A stretch of DNA of 45,055 nt from Azolla pinnata (lineage: Eukaryota > Streptophyta > Polypodiopsida > Salviniales > Salviniaceae), in assembly GCA_037176905.1 (NCBI GenBank), contig JBBBWG010031053.1, positions 1-45,055 of the forward strand. Direction: 5' to 3'. The notes under the pieces are model-generated. The model was not told the origin of the DNA, did no database searches, and saw nothing but the letters and a program-made list of their open reading frames with translations. Positions 1 through 11,249 of the stretch are shown in pieces; positions within the stretch are counted from its first letter, which is position 1; the number at the start of each line of letters is the position of its first letter. The translations under genes were made by a program, and so were the position numbers.

Positions 1-1
1 G

Positions 2-3000
2 CGCGCCGCGCAGTACGCGCGCGCCTACGAGCTCCTCCGCGCGCTCCCCGACGACGACCCCCGCGGCTGGCTCGGCCAGGCCAACCTCCACTGCGCCTTC
101 TGCAACGCCGCGCTCAAGCAAGCCGGCTTCGGCGCGTCGGGCACCATCCCCATGCAGGTCGGTAATTAGACAACAAAAACCTATCGAATGTATCTGGCCG
201 ATTGCGGGTTTAGGGTTTAGGGTTTAGGGTTTAGGGTTTAGGGTTTAGGCCCAATGAGCGACCGATCCCCCCGGACATTCTGGCGCCCGATGACCGACCG
301 GTCCCCCGGACATTCTGGCGCCTGAGTTTTGCTCGGGCCCAATGACCGACCGATCCCCCCCTGACATTCTGGCGCCCGAGTTTCGCTCGGGCCCAATGAC
401 CGACCGATCCCCCCGGACATTCTGGCGCCCGAGTTTTAACTCGGGCCCAATGACCGACCGATCCCCCCCCCCGGACATTGCGCCCCCGAGTTTTTACTCT
501 GGCCGATGACCGACCACCCGGACATTGCACCCTGGACATTGTGCCCGAGTTTATCTCGGGCCAATGACCGACCACCGGGCATTTGGACCTCGGACATTGG
601 GCCCGAGTTTATCTCGGGCCAATGACCGAGCCGGACATCGGGCTCGAGTTTTACTCGGCCAATGACCGAGCCGGACATCGGGCTCAAGTTTTACTCGGCC
701 AATGACCGAACCGGACATCGGGCTCAAGTTTGCTCGGCCAATGACCAAGCCGGACATCGGCCCCGACATTGCGCCCCCTGGACATTGCGCCCCCCGGACA
801 TTGCGCCCGAGTTTCACTCAAGGCCGCAATGCCCGACCAACCCCGACCATGGCTGACCCAACCTCGTGCTTCTTCTTCTTCTTCGCCGCCTTCTCCTTCT
901 TCGTCGCCTTCTCCTTCTTCGTCGCCTTCTCCTTCTCCTTCTTCTTCTCGGCAGGTGCATTTCTCGTGGATCTTCCTCCCCTGGCACCGCCTCTACCTCT
1001 ACTTCCACGAGCGCATCCTCGCGAGCCTCGTCGGCGACCCCACCTTCTCGCTCGTGTTCTGGAACTGGGACGACCAGCTCGAGGGCGGCAACCTCTTCCC
1101 CGACATGTTCTCGTGGCCGGGCTCGTCGCTCTACGACGCGTTCCGCGACCCCGCCATCATGCGCAACGCGAGCGCCGTCGCCGACCTCGTGCCGCTCGCC
1201 AACGCGAGCAGCACGCGCCAGATCCTCCTCCAGAACCTCAACTCCATGTACCGCACCATGGTGTGCTCGCCGCTGCCGGAGCTCTTCATCGGCGGCGCGT
1301 ACCGGTAAGGGCCCCTCCCTAACCCCCCCCCCCCCAACTGAGCTTCGATCGATCGATAAATCGACGCTCGCGAATCCCTTAAACCCTAAACCCCCTGAAA
1401 CAAACCCTAAAACCAGTACTAGCTGGATCGATTGGAACTTGAACGACCCACGACCAACCGGCCCATCGATTGGAATCGGCGGGGTTTCCATCGCAATCAG
1501 AAGAGCTCTATCCTAAAACCCTTAAAACCCTTATCCAGTATCAGTCGAATCGATCGGAGCTTGAATGACCCACGATCGAATGAACGATCGATCCACCGGA
1601 ATTGGGCCCTAATTCAGGACCATCCGTATAGATCGGAGCTTGAACGGCCCATGATCGAACGATCAGAGTCGGCGGGGCTTTGACTGGAATCGGAGCTCGA
1701 TCCTAAAACCCTAAAAAAACGCTAAAACAAACCCTCAAACCGGTATCATCCGGATCGATCGGAGCTTGGATGACACACGATGAGTCAGAATCGGCGGCGT
1801 TTTGACTGGAGTCGGGGCATGATCCAAAAATCCTAAAACCATTACTATCCGAATCGATCGGAGCTTGAATAACCCACAATCCATCGATCGAGAATCGGAG
1901 CTTGATCCTAAAACCCTAGAACAAACCCTACTCCGGTAAATTATCATCCAAATCGATCTGAGCTTGACTGACCCACAATCAATCGATCGGAATCGAAGCT
2001 CGATCCTAAAACCCTAAAGCCCTAGAACAAACCCTTATTGGTAATCATCCGAATCGATCGGAGCTTGAATAATCCATGATCGATTGATCGACTGATTGGG
2101 ATCGGAGCTCGATCCTAAAACCCCAAAGCCCTAGAACAAACCCTAATCTGGTAATCATCCGAATCGATCGGAGCTTGAATGACCCACAATCAATTGATCG
2201 ATTGATCCGGAATCGGAGCTGGATCCTAAAACCCTAAAGCCCTAGAACAAACCTTAATCCGGTACTATCATCCGAATCGATCGGAGCTTGAACCATGGTC
2301 GATTGATCGACCGATCGGGAATCGGAGCTCGATCCTAAAACCCTAAAGCCCTAGAAGAAACCTTGATCCGGCAATCATCCGAATCGATCGGAGCCTGAAT
2401 GACCCACGATCGATCGACCAGAGTCGGAGCTCGATCCTAAAACCCTAAAGCCCTAGAACAAACCCTAATCCGATACTATCTTCCGAATCGATCGGAGCTA
2501 GAATCAATCACCCACGATCGATCGGAATCGGAGCTCGATCCTAAGACCCGAAAGCCCTAGAGCAAGCCCTAATCCGGCACTATCATCCCGAATCGATCGG
2601 AGCTGGAATGACCCACGATCGATCGATCTCTCTCCATCGACCGATGGATTTTGCGGCGGTGTTGTAGGGTGGGCACGGATCTGTCGGACGCGACGGTGGT
2701 GAACGCGCCGCTGGGCGGGAGCATGGAGAACTCGCCGCACAACGCGATCCACCTGTGGGTGGGCGACCACCGGCAGCGGCTGAACGAGGACATGGGCACG
2801 TTCACGACGGCGGCGAGGGACCCGATCTTCTTCGCGCACCACGCCAACATCGACCGATTGTGGGTGGAGTGGGAGAAGCTGCCGGGGGGCCGCCGGAGGC
2901 CGCCGCTCGACCCCGACTTCCTCGAGGCCGAGTTCCCCTTCTTCGACGAGCACGCGAACCTCGTGAAGGTGAGGGTCCGCGACGCGCTCGACAGCGCGAA

Positions 3001-3658
3001 GCTCGGGGTCGCGTATCCCAACGTCCCGACCGACGACTTGTGGAAGAGCTTCGAGCCGGTGCCCGTGTCCAAGGGAAGCGCGGTTCCCTACGCCAAGCAT
3101 CGGTACGGGCTCGCGGACATCGGCGTTCCGGCGGCGATCGGCGGCCAGCCGAGCCACCAGCGACGGAGGCGGCACGATTCCGAGGGCACCATAGCTCTAG
3201 GCGATAAGCTCGTCGTGCTTGTCGCCCGGCCCCGGCCGAGCAACGTTTCCCGATCGGGCAACGTTTCCAACGTTTCCCAATCGGGCAACGTTCCCACCTC
3301 GGGCAACGTTTCCCAATCCTCCACCGCCCACTACCACGACGACGACAAGGTCGAGGTCCTCGTCCTCGATGGCCTCCACTTCAAGCGCCGCAAGTTCGTC
3401 CAGCTCTCCGTGTTCGTCAACCTCCCCGACGCCGACGCGTCCACACCCGCGACCTCGGCCGAGTTCGTCGGCTCCTTCAGCGCCATGCCCGACCCGGTGC
3501 GCCCCCACCACCGCATCTTCGTCGCCGCCAAGTTCGCGATCGACGACAACGTCCGCCGTCTCGGCCTCGCCAACGACACCGAGCTCGTCGTCACCGTGCT
3601 GGTCCAGCCGCGCGACGCCGGCGTCAAGATGCGTCGCATCGAGATCGTCCGCATATAG
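2..3658 (+). CDS. PPO: Polyphenol oxidase (tyrosinase/catechol oxidase), 5'-partial, three exons visible
   Basis: Exons read as 2-157, 955-1304 and 2668-3658 (stop TAG); 498 residues visible, N-terminus outside the window. This is a type-3 copper enzyme that oxidises phenols to quinones. CuA ligands lie in NLHCAFCN, QVHFSW and LPWHR; CuB ligands in PHNAIHLWVGD and DPIFFAHHANIDRLW. The C-terminal shielding part follows, with FLEAEFPFFDE in place of the usual DWL start, and a KFDV-like domain (FVQLSVFVNLP, EFVGSF). The residues after HisB1 and HisB2 are Asn and Leu and a Glu lies four before HisB1, the arrangement described for walnut tyrosinase, so monophenolase activity is possible. Introns are phase 0 (MQ|VHF) and phase 2 (Y-R). 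The GC-rich coding sequence contrasts with the repeat-filled introns. A signal or transit peptide cannot be judged. Only one Tyr (VAY) of the usual YxY motif is present. Confidence 0.93.
206..249 (+). repeat. Interstitial telomeric repeat (TTTAGGG)n in PPO intron 1
   Basis: Five full TTTAGGG units plus one partial unit, just downstream of the exon 1 donor at 158. This is the plant telomere unit in an internal position. It directly abuts the minisatellite array that fills the rest of the intron. Confidence 0.95.
250..826 (+). repeat. Minisatellite array filling PPO intron 1
   Basis: About eleven degenerate tandem units of roughly 40-85 bp. Each has a core AATGACCGACCGATCCCCC, then GGACATTCTGGCGCCC, and most end in CCCGAGTTTTACTCGGG or a variant, a short inverted repeat. 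Later units (from about 600) shorten to about 40 bp, with GACCGAGCCGGACATCGGGC. The open frames seen here on both strands are products of the repeat. Confidence 0.92.
868..950 (+). repeat. CTTCTC/GTCGCC pyrimidine microsatellite before the PPO exon 2 acceptor
   Basis: Runs of CTTCTTC and TCGTCGCCTTCTCC precede the acceptor TCGGCAG at 948-954 and form its polypyrimidine tract. The tract is read through by spurious Phe/Ser-rich open frames. Confidence 0.85.
1340..2640 (+). repeat. About 12-copy, roughly 100-115 bp tandem array filling PPO intron 2
   Basis: Each unit runs CCGAATCGATCGGAGCTTG, AATGACCCACGATCGATCG, AATCGGAGCTCGATCC, then TAAAACCCTAAAGCCCTAG and AACAAACCCTAATCCGG. The GATCGGAGCT core recurs near 1551, 1633, 1753, 1853, 1951, 2052, 2161, 2275, 2383, 2488 and 2590. 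Every unit carries telo-box-like AAACCCTA motifs. Units are more uniform in the second half. Confidence 0.93.
3236..3319 (+). repeat. Coding minisatellite in the PPO C-terminal region
   Basis: GGGCAACGTTTCCCAATC-type units (about 12-24 bp) repeat about five times in frame, giving repeated GNVSQS-like peptides. Four copies form Asn-Val-Ser sequons. The insert lies between the central and KFDV-like parts of the protein, at the linker. Confidence 0.85.
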
Positions 3659-3673
3659 AGAGCTCGAAAACAC

Positions 3674-3702
3674 ACAACAACAACAACAACAACAACAACA
3701 AA
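3674..3702 (+). repeat. (CAA)n microsatellite after the PPO stop codon
   Basis: Nine CAA units about 15 bp after the stop, so probably in the 3' untranslated region. Confidence 0.95.
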
Positions 3703-5179
3703 ACAGCAAAAGAAAGAAAAGCAATGAATTCGGCGCATCGCGGGGGCGATTTGTTGCCATTCGTGCAAACACGGAGCGATCGATCGATCCAGCCCTACAA
3801 AACCCTCATCGAATCCCCACGAAAACCATAAGCCTAAACCCTGATCCATTTTCCATATCCCCCCTTGGCATTGTACATTTGGGCCGCCGAGGAAATCTCC
3901 CATACTACCTACGATGGTCAAATCCGCCGTCTACTTCGCGCAATGGCCCCACCCCTAGCAACTCTATCGATTCTCGCTCTGTCTCCCCACCGAGTCTCGC
4001 CCTGACCCGGAAGAATTCCACCACCCTTGAAATACGTTTTTGTACATGCTCGGACGTTCGCGGTTTTCGTTCCGTGGCTTCCACACCATTATTTCACCTT
4101 CGACTCGTTATGACTACTCTGTTTTGTGTCGCTTTTCTACACCCCACGTTTGCGATAGCACGTTGGAATGATTCGTACACACGCACCGTTGCCCTTGCGG
4201 TCATATGACTTCACAAAAAAATCTGACTGCCACGTCTCGTTCTACACCGTAATCAAATGCCCGAAAGCGGAACAAAAACACATTATTCGAGAAGTGGGCA
4301 ATGAATCATCATCCATTATAGGTAGCGGCAATGGCTCGGCTTGAATCCAAAGCTAGTGTTTTAACTGGCTTGGCAGCGACTCGGCTCAACCTTGCGATTC
4401 ATTAACCGGTTTTGATTTAGCATGGCTTGTCTTGAGCTCCTAATGACTCCATTTAGACGGCCTGGAACCGATCAAGTATTTTTTTGGTTTGTAAAAAAAA
4501 AACCATGTTAATTAATCTTGACATAAAGTTTAGCCTAAACTGGTTTAAGTCTTAACCACTTTGAAACAGCTCAAGCTTGAGTTTTCTTTAACAGCCCACG
4601 CTTAAAAGGGTTTTGCTTATGATCTTCTAAGCTGAGCCATTGCTATTCTTTTAACCCATCAACAAATCATGTTTACATGCTTCCATGATCTCAAGAGAAG
4701 CCCTTATGTTTACAAACAAGCACTACTAGCTGCCCCTCCTTCAGCACAACTTAAAACCAAGTGATTTGGAGAGCCTTCTTACAAACACCTCATGAAATTG
4801 TGAGCATTATCATCAAGAGTTACTTTCTTTTTTCTTTTATGGAAAATGTCCCAACTGAAAAGAATTTCACTTTCAAGATAAGCATGTTCTTATTCAAACC
4901 TTTTGTTACATGGGCCCCTCCTCTCAAAACATCAGGACCCTGCATGGGGCGGATAGAAAAAAAAAGGAAGCCTTTTACATTGCTCGATTCCATGTATATA
5001 AATCATATGTATCATTTATGAATTGGACACTCACATGCACACTGTGAGCATTCCGACTCGGAAGAAGAAAAAAAGAATCACCATTCTCTTATGGTGGGAT
5101 TCGAATTCCATCATCTCGTCGCCAACCAGCCAAGGATCAGATCCCACAAACGCTCTCGTTTCTTTCTCCTAACCTTGCT
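3703..5179. other. Gene-free spacer between convergent PPO and the E2 gene
   Basis: Holds the 3' untranslated regions of both convergent genes and AT-richer sequence with poly-A/poly-T runs. No conserved protein or RNA gene was seen. A T-arm-like GGGATTCGAATTCCA at about 5096 is isolated and does not fold into a tRNA. Confidence 0.6.
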
Positions 5180-8100
5180 TTATGTTGAGCTATATTCTTC
5201 ATACCCTTGACAATCTGCCCCGAGTTCATTGAAGGCGAGAACAAGGCGAGGGATGATTTTTGCAAGCATCAGCCTGAAACCGGCTGTCGATTGCTCCGAT
5301 TCCTTTCCAGCTGGTGGCGAGATAGTGCCATTCTTGAACAAACAACCCACAGGAGACCCGTGCATGTATGCGACGCACGCCTTAAGGATATGTGGACCTC
5401 GTCGCTTGAAATGCTCTCTTACAAACTCCTCAAAATGCTGTTTCAAAAAGTTCCAAAGTCATAAAAAACTGAGCCAACGGTAAGGAAAACACAATCGCCC
5501 AAAACAAAGCAAAAATTTCAAGGGAAGGCAAAACACTGCCAAGCATTCCTAATATACCCAGTATGTCCAACGATATTCCTAATATACCAGCTATGTCCAA
5601 CGATACCCACATGTTTCCAGATTTTACATTTATACCTATCCTCCATTCGTGCATTTCTTATCATCATTATGCAGAATTCCAACACATTTTGTAAGATTGT
5701 GTACTCTGACAAATAGGTTTGGGAAAACTTTGTTCTCACCTTTGGAGGCCTCCGGATGAGATATAACATCGACTTGCAAGAAAGAAGGAAAGAGTTCTCA
5801 GCGTATGCGAGAGAATTCTTCTCTCCTTCAACAGTCCCTATCTGCTTGCCGTAACCAGCTTCATTGAAGTACGGATTAGCATTAAGCACCAGCCCCTGAA
5901 TTGAAACAAGCACTTGAAGGATACTCGATGTCGATGGATGCCAAATCTCGCTCCCTTTACCTGTCCAAGTATTCAAGAGACTCAAACAAACTTTCCCAGT
6001 ATCATAAAGATTGGGGTTCAAGCGCAAGCCTCCTGAATGGTAGTGCACAAGCTGCAACAGACACAAAATACATAAGCATCATCAGTTCCCACATGCAACT
6101 CGGCTAACCTTCCAATTCCATGACTGAAATACTTTGAACAAGCAAAAAACTTGGGAGTTTGGGATATCTAATCATTTCTTTCAATAGGTATATATCTACT
6201 AGAGTAATCATATGCAGTAGATCTATAAATTTGACGCATTTTATATGATTCATTCATATGCATTCACAGAGAGTATGCACTGTATATTTCATACATGTGC
6301 GTACATTATACATGTCATGCATGAATATGTACTTATAGAGTACATATCATATATGTTATATTCACACAAACAAATATATAGAATGTGTTTATATATGTTT
6401 ATACAAACGTGGAGCATTCGTAGAGAGTATGCACCGTATATTTCATACATGAACATCTATTATTATATACGTTATGCATGAATATGTATCTATAGAGTAA
6501 ATATCATGTACATTATATGCACACAAACAAATATATCGAATGTGTTTATATATGTTTTATACATACGTAGAGTTTTATAACTTACGGGAGGTACAGTTGG
6601 GTAGTCTGCAGGTAGATGGATATCGAAGAAAAACAATCCATCATGATACGGAGTTCCACTTGCCCCTACTATAACTGCTCTTAACAAATCCATCCTGTCC
6701 TCATAAACACGTACAAATATTGTATCTGCATAAAACAGAAAACGTCATCACCGCCTTGCTTTTCTACATTATATAAGCAATGCAATTTTACAGACTGTTT
6801 GGGATACCTGGAAGAGATCTTTCTAGCATTGCCCACTCTTGCTGTATTTTCTTGGACCATCGCCTTTGATTGCTTGACTGTAAGAATGAAGAAACAGAAC
6901 ATAGATAAGTTGACATTACTTTGATCGCTTTGCTCCAGAAAAGGGCAAAACGTTGGACAGGGGAGCCAACACCATGATTGATAAGCACTATACATGCAAA
7001 AATGCCAAGCACATATTGTCCTTACTACACAAAGGGAGCAAATCAAGAGATAATATACCTGATAAGATTCCTTATGGAAATTATGATCCTCAGAATCCTT
7101 CACACTATCGAATGACTTGAAAAAATTACATGCCTCTCCAGTTTTGGGTTTATTGTAAAACGCATCATCATTGTCTATGGTTTCCTCACCATCTTCATCA
7201 GGTCCGATGCTGTTGTCCTCATTCGATAAAACTGGGTTGTTATCAGCTCCCAAAACAGAAGTTATCGCAGAAGACTCAATCTCTCCCTCCATATTCTCGC
7301 TTTTACAATGCTCATCAACTATCTTGCCATCATCTTGAGCATCATCAATTGGTGTAGTAGAGGTGATAGATGCACTGACTGCCTCTGAGGCCCTCCTAGA
7401 ACCTCGCAGAGCCCACAGGAAACTCATGGCAAATTTCAGGACTGCAATTAATGCACAGAAAGGCAATGATAACGTGCTTCCAAGTCCATATAATGTACCA
7501 CACCCATCAGATTCTGTAGTTTCAGCTCTCTCGTCGAGCTGTAATTGATCACTGCCCTCTTGTTCATTTTGCTCTGGCTCTGTATGGATAACATTATCCT
7601 GCCACCCAACAAACAAACAAGGGTAAATGTCTTTTGGACGCCTCAATTTATAATCCGAGTTCAGCATTATTTCTACAAACCTGTCCTTCCAGATTTTCTA
7701 CTTCAGCAGAATCAACAGTAGTCCAGCTGGCAGCATCATCATCATCATCATCATCATCTAATTCGTCACCAATCTCTGCGGCACTTTCAGCATCAGTGGA
7801 TGCATCATCTTCATCTCTCCCAACTACAAATATGGCCTGCGGCCCAACCTGGAAAACCAACCCATCTGGATTATATATATGTTTAATTCAACATTCACAC
7901 CCTGACTGGAAGATAAATGAGGAAGGTGATGCATGAGTTATCCTTTTGAAATAGAAAAAAGAGAGAAAATGTGAATAAAGAGAGGATGATGAATGTCCAA
8001 TATATCAGGAGAGCAGATGACAAAGGAACTTCAGGATATGAAATTCTAGTATTCTCAGGTGTGCAAGCAACATAAAATCCTAGTATGACAAGGGCACGTT

Positions 8101-10252
8101 TGACATTATTACAGAATAAGCTATGCATTCCATGATTAATGAGAAATAATTAAGATATACGTTCTGCTTTCAAATGCATGTATTTGTCGCTTTTTCCTAT
8201 TTTATCTTTGCCTGAAAAGATCTCCAGCTAATAACACTTAGTTTAATGAGATTCGAAGTCCAAATATCAGGTTTCTCCTCCTGCTCTCTTTAAGTCGCAA
8301 AATCCAGAAAACCAAAACATCTTTATTCACAAAATAAAATAATCCCATACGAGGAATGTTAGGATAAAGAAATAATAGTGTACCTTGGTCACCATTCCAT
8401 CTGCCCATGTAACTTCAACTTGTCCATCCTCTAAATCAGTGATTACACCAACCCAAGAATGGTTTTCCTCAATAACCACATGCTCATCACTTTGCTTTTT
8501 GTCATCTTCTGCGTGCTCGACTCTTTCCGTCTGTTTGCCTTCAACAGTGGTCAGCTCTCGTCTGTTTTCCTCCTCTTCACCTCCTTCCTCTAGACTTGAA
8601 ACTGCTAGGCTAGTTTCCTCCTTCTTGAGAGGTATATTTTTAGGAGCACGGGCTTCATGAGAAGCCGGATTAGAGGACAATCTAATGACGGCATCTCCAA
8701 TGCAATAATCAAAGTCGGGATGTTCTACAAGCTCGTAAGCACTGATTGTTTCTTCATTTTCAAAGCATGGCAGCTTCTGGGGATGCAATGTCGGTGCTAA
8801 CCACCTCACTATAGCTGTCCGTTCTTTTGCATCCATGCTTTTTACGACACCGACACGTCTACTTGCGTCTATGGCATCTGTCTCTTCCAGATCAGAGCTT
8901 CTTTCCATAACATGTTGCTCAGGAAAGAAATCATGTTCTCCTAGGTGATCCACAGGGAAAAGACTACATGAATCAACTCCTAGTTCTCTGGTTCCATCTT
9001 GCCATTGCACATCTACTCTCGTTTTTGTCCCAACAATCTGTAATGCAGATTCATATGCATCATCTTTCTTCGCCGATTTCTTCTTGTGCTTGGTGAATCG
9101 ACGCTTCAACTTTCGTCTATAAACAGCCCAGCTATCGTTGGCAGAATCCTTGACACCTGTAGAAGCAGGCTTCCCAGACTCAGAACTTTCCAAGCCTTGC
9201 TCTTGAGCACTGCTTTCTAATTCCTGAGGCGGTTGAGAGCTTTCCACAGGTCCAGATTCTACGTCTGATTGATCATTCCCCTCAGAAGGATAACTGCCTT
9301 TTATTGATTCATTATTTGAAATACTTGTATCAAGCAATGCCCGATCTCCAAGTTGCCATGCTGTATGGGAAAAGTTGAAGAGTATCTTTAAATTTTTGGG
9401 GCTTTGCTTCTCGGCAGGAACTCCTGACGCATCAAGATCACCCCCAACATGTGCAGCTGTTATCCAATTAACTATGACAGAATTTACTTCTACATCGACA
9501 ACTGTGCCCTCCATTCGATTTGATTTCCAACAACCTTTAATCCACCGGGCTGACTTAAACAGACCTGAGAAACTTGCCCTTACTCTCTGTCCTGGATAAT
9601 ACGGGCTCTCTGAATCATCCATCGGACTTACAGATACAGGTAAAAGACGATCCGATTCTGCTCGACAGACTTTGCATCGGGAACCATCATCAAACATCAC
9701 CGTCACATTCTCGTATATGTCCTCTACCCTTCCGAGCCAATGGCCTTGGATCACATAATCCCCGACCGCAAATGGGTGGATCCTTCTGATCTTTTTGCTA
9801 TCAATATCTTTAACAATCTCTCCGTTTGGGAGCTGAAGGTCAACATGTAGATTCATCCCAATAACTGTACCTAGTTGGCCCAGAGGTGAGGAAATTCTTG
9901 CCACAAAGTCTCCATAAAGGAAGCTGCGATCGATAAGCTTTATCTCATCAATGTTTTGAGTAGATTCTTCTGAATTCGCCCAGTAAATACGTGCATGCCC
10001 AGGTGCCAATGCTTCAGATTCATCAGGTTCTTCTTCTTCATCTTCATCTTCGCTATCATCAGAGTCGGCATCACCAGCAACTTTTGTAACTAATCCCAGA
10101 ACTCCAGGTGCTGAACTGCTTTCAACTACGTCTTCTCGATATAACTTCGCAAACCTCAGCTTTGGTTCTTCCTTCGTATCCTGTGCTGTTAGGACCTTCG
10201 TCTCCACATTTGCATCTGATTTCGGGTTTGCTGCAGAATCTTCGGGATCCAT
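5180..10252 (-). CDS. UBC23: UBC23/UBE2O-type E2 ubiquitin-conjugating enzyme, seven coding exons
   Basis: Coding exons, 5' to 3': 10252-8384, 7848-7681, 7598-7059, 6877-6808, 6725-6586, 6051-5740, 5437-5180; all junctions are GT-AG and in frame, giving 1118 residues. Long acidic N-terminal region with SH3-like modules (KLYREDVV, GDYVIQGHWLGRV, WADGMVTK|VGPQAIFVVGRD), acidic linkers, a coiled-coil-like WSKKIQQEWAMLERSLP, then the UBC fold: DRMDLLRAVIVG, GLFFFDIHLPADYP, LNPNLYDTGKVCLSLLNTW with catalytic Cys about 951, and a C-terminal helical tail REHFKRRGPHILKACVAYM. NPN replaces the usual HPN, as is normal in this class. The length is close to Arabidopsis UBC23 (about 1100). The family acts as E2/E3 hybrids that ubiquitinate targets; the paralogue PHO2/UBC24 controls phosphate transport, but this gene resembles UBC23 more. 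Substrates are unknown. Confidence 0.93.
5544..5606 (-). repeat. Tandem duplication of about 33 bp in E2 intron 6
   Basis: Two adjacent copies around TATTCCTAATATACC and TATGTCCAACGATA, in the intron between the last two coding exons. Confidence 0.8.
6268..6575 (-). repeat. Tandem duplication of about 154 bp in E2 intron 5
   Basis: Copies start at AGAGAGTATGCAC (6268) and AGAGAGTATGCACC (6422) and share ACACAAACAAATATAT and GAATGTGTTTATATATG. The second copy ends about 10 nt from the exon 5 donor at 6585. AT-rich, with CATG/ATAT motifs. Confidence 0.88.
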
Positions 10253-11165
10253 ACTCTTCTAGACAAGGCACCCACCCACACAGAAAGTCAAATATATTTC
10301 AATTAGAGGAAGTGCAAAAATGGATTGAACGGCAAGATCATTCACGATAAGATCCACAATCAGAAAGACGGTGAACAGAGAAAAGAAATTGCAGTGTGAG
10401 GTCTGTCAAACACCTCTCTACCACGTATCTTGACGCTCGAGAAAAAATGGCAAAGCAGAAACAGTTACTATGAATGCATTGGAATCATATCACAGATCTT
10501 AAGACGGAAATCTGCAAGACTGGAGCGACTTAACTACGCCAGGGAATAAAATACTACTCATCTGATTCGAGGTACAGAAACAGAAGGAACAAACGGAAAT
10601 TTGCACAACTGTGGAAGGCATCATAAGCAGATATCAGTTTTTTGAACGATCAACAGAAAGATACAAAGCCGAAAGAAAGAACAGCAAAACAAAAAAAAAA
10701 ACAAAACACTTTCGTCTCTGAATTGGAACGCAAAGACCGCAAAAACACACGGCGGCAGTTTGAAGGCACCATATCCACCACGAGCCTTGAGCTCCAAAAA
10801 AGGCATCTATAATCATCTCAACAGAACACGGGAGGCAAAAAAGAAGAAGGAAAAAGGCACTCACCTCAAGGTGCGAAGAGCTTCCGAATCCCGCCCTGCA
10901 AAACGGTTGCCAGCGATCGAGCTTCGCCCGAAAAAAGCAAGATATGGAACCCAAAAATATGCACAGGAGAGGCTGCTGAGCGGCTTATTTTCTGCAGGAA
11001 GGATCGGGGGATACGAACAGATAGCAACGCAAAGCCGCGGATTCACGCAAAGCAGCAGCAACGAGCGCGAGGCTATGCAGGTCTGTGCTGTAGATTTAGG
11101 GTTCGCAGAAGGGCCTCTGAATCGAGCAGACCGAAATTCGAACAGACAGAAAGAGATCAGAAGCT
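10253..11165 (-). other. Probable 5' leader exon and leader intron of the E2 gene
   Basis: A strong donor CTTGAG|GTGAGT lies at 10864/10863 (minus strand) and an acceptor TCTAG|AAGAGT just before the start codon at 10260/10259. This predicts a leader intron of about 606 bp and an upstream untranslated exon of about 10865-11160. The leader exon has no ATG on the minus strand (no CAT on the plus strand between 10866 and 11160), so no upstream open frame. Inference from splice motifs only. Confidence 0.5.
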
Positions 11166-11188
11166 CTTCTCTGATCTGTGTGTGTCTG

Positions 11189-11196
11189 TATATATA
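11189..11196 (-). promoter_or_regulatory. TATA box of the E2 gene
   Basis: TATATATA on the minus strand, followed by a C/A-rich stretch. It would place the start site near 11160-11165, upstream of the predicted leader exon. An alternating (AC)n/(TG)n stretch overlaps it. Confidence 0.5.
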
Positions 11197-11215
11197 CACA
11201 CACACATTTCTTCGT

Positions 11216-11243
11216 TCATTTATTTATTTATTTATTTATTTAT
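11216..11243. repeat. (TTTA)n microsatellite upstream of the E2 promoter
   Basis: Six to seven TTTA units immediately upstream (minus strand) of the TATA box. Confidence 0.93.
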
Positions 11244-11249
11244 CTCCCA

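Noticed and set aside
231-817. Several minus-strand Gly/Arg-rich frames in PPO intron 1
   Set aside because: Translation of the minisatellite; repeats of the same peptide in three frames and location inside an intron.
5060-5110. Possible tRNA gene with GGGATTCGAATTCCA T-arm
   Set aside because: No D-arm, anticodon stem or acceptor pairing at the right distance.
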